From positions 1-64,000 of the forward strand of contig NZ_SRYB01000011.1 in assembly GCF_004793975.1 (NCBI RefSeq): a DNA stretch of 64,000 nucleotides. The letters are read 5' to 3'. The notes beneath the pieces are model-generated. The model ran no database searches, was not told the origin of the DNA, and saw only the letters and a list, made by a program, of their open reading frames with translations. Source of the DNA: Lepagella muris (GTDB lineage Bacteria; Bacteroidota; Bacteroidia; Bacteroidales; Muribaculaceae). Within the stretch, counting starts at the first letter, position 1. Every line of letters begins with the position of its first letter. Shown in pieces: positions 62,751 to 64,000 of this stretch. A program made the translations under genes and the position numbers.

Positions 62751-62760
62751 GAGAGTGTAA

Positions 62761-63123
62761 CTAACGGTTACCGGTCTTTACGGAACGGGTCAGACTGACC
62801 GTGCCCCCTATTATGGCAAATACCAATGCTACCACAAACCGTGCCGCAATAGGTGAAACAATCATCGTTGCAAGCGGCCACGGAGTCATGATCAATCCGG
62901 TGGTGATTTCCGAAAAGCCATAGTTGTTAAGGAAATAGAACGGGAGCGCAATCATAGCCACATTCTGAGCTATGAAAGAACATACCGATGTCAAAATACT
63001 TGAGGAATACAATCTTATCCTGAATAAATCAATCGGCAACATAGGGCATTCTTGATGTAACTGGCGGCGGAGATAGAATATGCCTGTTGTCAGCCCGATG
63101 ATAATTAAAATTGTGTTCAGCCG
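62761..63123 (-). pseudogene. DHA2-type MFS transporter fragment
   Basis: No start codon: the frame begins after a stop at 63124 and reads LNTILIIIGLTTGIFYLRRQ, then MLPIDLFRIRLYSSSILTSV, GLIMTPWPLATMIVSPIAAR and jumps to FAIIGGTVSLTRSVKTGNR. These are pieces of an EmrB/DHA2 family pump (14 helices, about 480 residues). The N-terminal part and another internal part are gone. Confidence 0.7.
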
Positions 63124-63168
63124 CTATAATGGCCGCATACTTACTAATAGAGAACTTATCTGACGACA

Positions 63169-64000
63169 TTATTTTGTTTGCTTAAACAACCATTCTCTTA
63201 CCGGGGTGAGCTTATAGGCGTAATCAAAAGAATACATGTGTTCGCTACCTTTACCGTCAATCGGCAGAACTGATCCGGATGTGAAGTTGATTATATTTAT
63301 CGGGGCACCCTTTTCCAGTAATGCTTCAGCAATTGAATCCTGCTCGGATTGTGGCAGACGGGCACTCCATCTTCCAAATTCATATCTTATATTCTCCCGT
63401 TCAGCTACCTTTTCAAGAGTTTCGGCGCAGATTAATGATTTTGTGCCTTCTCCTGCGGTTATATAGGTGAACTTATGTTTGACAAGTTCATCAAATTTAC
63501 TTGTATCCCAGTGCGAATCAACGAAAACCGATGCGGCAAACAGATTGGGATATGTAATGTTGTAATACATTGAAATCATGCCTCCCATTGACTGTCCTGT
63601 GGTATATAGCCTGTCGGCATCTACATTATTTCGATTCACGATATCATGAAGCATCCTTATAACGATGTCAACTTCATCGGTATGTTCATATTTGTCGTTT
63701 ACGGCTACACCTGAAAATTGTGGGACAAGAACATAACAGGGATGCACCTCCTGCCATTCATTTGTCGCCCAGACCAAGGCACCGTATCCCTGCGTTAACG
63801 GTGCTTCATAGCTCTCGCCCGGTGTGCTTGCATCTGCGATAAACAGCACAAGGGGATACTTCTTGTTCGCTTCCGGGTTCTTTGGCGAATACAGATTATA
63901 CTTCATGTTTTTTCCGGTGGAGTCGCTGAACACAAACTGCTTGAACTCCGGAACCTCGGCTTTTATCATTGCCTGCAATAAAGTATCGCCACTTTTATCT
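63169..64000 (-). CDS. Secreted esterase/hydrolase, cut by window edge
   Basis: At least 276 residues; the frame is open to the last base (upstream codons read DKSGDTLLQ), so the N-terminus lies outside the window. PLVLFIADASTPGESYEAPL is the oxyanion region, TGQSMGGMIS holds the nucleophile Ser and EHMYSFDYAYKLTPVREWLF is near the C-terminus. This fits PHB-depolymerase/esterase-D-like alpha/beta hydrolases. The first visible Met is not the start. Confidence 0.8.
   Translation of the reverse strand, partial: DKSGDTLLQAMIKAEVPEFKQFVFSDSTGKNMKYNLYSPKNPEANKKYPLVLFIADASTPGESYEAPLTQGYGALVWATNEWQEVHPCYVLVPQFSGVAVNDKYEHTDEVDIVIRMLHDIVNRNNVDADRLYTTGQSMGGMISMYYNITYPNLFAASVFVDSHWDTSKFDELVKHKFTYITAGEGTKSLICAETLEKVAERENIRYEFGRWSARLPQSEQDSIAEALLEKGAPINIINFTSGSVLPIDGKGSEHMYSFDYAYKLTPVREWLFKQTK

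Noticed and set aside
1..64000. CRISPR arrays, tRNA or rRNA genes, intact insertion sequences, group II introns
   Set aside because: No regularly spaced repeats, no cloverleaf, no transposase with terminal inverted repeats and no intron domain V were seen on either strand by eye.

Overview
The window reads as a gut-type Bacteroidales chromosome (Bacteroidota; a Muribaculaceae/Bacteroidaceae-like host is my inference). The evidence is TAnnTTTG -7 promoter boxes, a GLPGLI/TonB-type outer-membrane pair, PcfK/PcfJ/HU/DUF3873-type mobile-element genes, a Bacteroidetes tyrosine recombinase and a typical RND efflux operon. No rRNA, tRNA, CRISPR array or intact insertion sequence is visible. Much of the window is a mosaic of accessory DNA in which many joints cut genes.

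Layout. 1-1.6 kb: a minus-strand unit of four small mobile-element proteins. 1.6-2.4 kb: structured non-coding DNA. 2.4-8.9 kb: a TonB-receptor-like protein and GLPGLI protein, divergent from a histidine kinase, response regulator and beta-barrel. 9.0-11.0 kb: a ParB-like protein with a repetitive acidic tail. The first minus-strand unit and the parB unit share a leader hairpin and a nearly identical trailer hairpin. 11.3-15.4 kb: a low-GC six-gene operon of unrecognised, mostly membrane proteins, whose first gene is fused to the 5' end of a radical-SAM activase gene. 15.4-17.15 kb: mobile-element debris, including a histone H1-like protein.

17.15-33.28 kb: an aryl-polyene/flexirubin-like biosynthetic cluster. 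It has two ketosynthases (each with an extra C-terminal ketosynthase-like half domain), two ACPs, a FabZ-like dehydratase, a 5'-truncated thioesterase, a glycosyltransferase-acyltransferase fusion, a phytoene-desaturase-like flavoenzyme, LolA, a small DMT-type membrane protein, an RND exporter fused to an acyltransferase and a Rossmann domain, two hydrolases (one with an in-frame stop) and an acyl/aryl-AMP ligase. No ketoreductase or ammonia lyase is present. Both ends abut broken mobile-element genes.

33.3-38.2 kb: DUF5131, Tag glycosylase, a tiny Cys/His-rich protein, HU, a broken DUF3873 gene, PcfJ and PcfK. 38.2-40.85 kb: a structured non-coding block and an AAA ATPase/RloB defence pair, flanked by an 18/20 direct repeat. 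41.1-42.2 kb: an AbiE-like antitoxin with only a stub of its toxin. 42.7-46.0 kb: integrase, two excisionase-like HTH proteins, an oriT-like hairpin and a MobA/MobC-like protein without a relaxase.

46.3-60.8 kb: a more chromosomal segment. It holds an RND efflux operon with an embedded MFS pump and a degenerate NtrC-type regulator, a divergent AraC regulator, a DUF362 lipoprotein, and a redox/acetyltransferase cluster with its own AraC regulator and a rhodanese. 61-63.1 kb is a graveyard of fragments (methylase/helicase tail, histidine-kinase start, two MFS pumps with deletions). The window ends inside an esterase gene.
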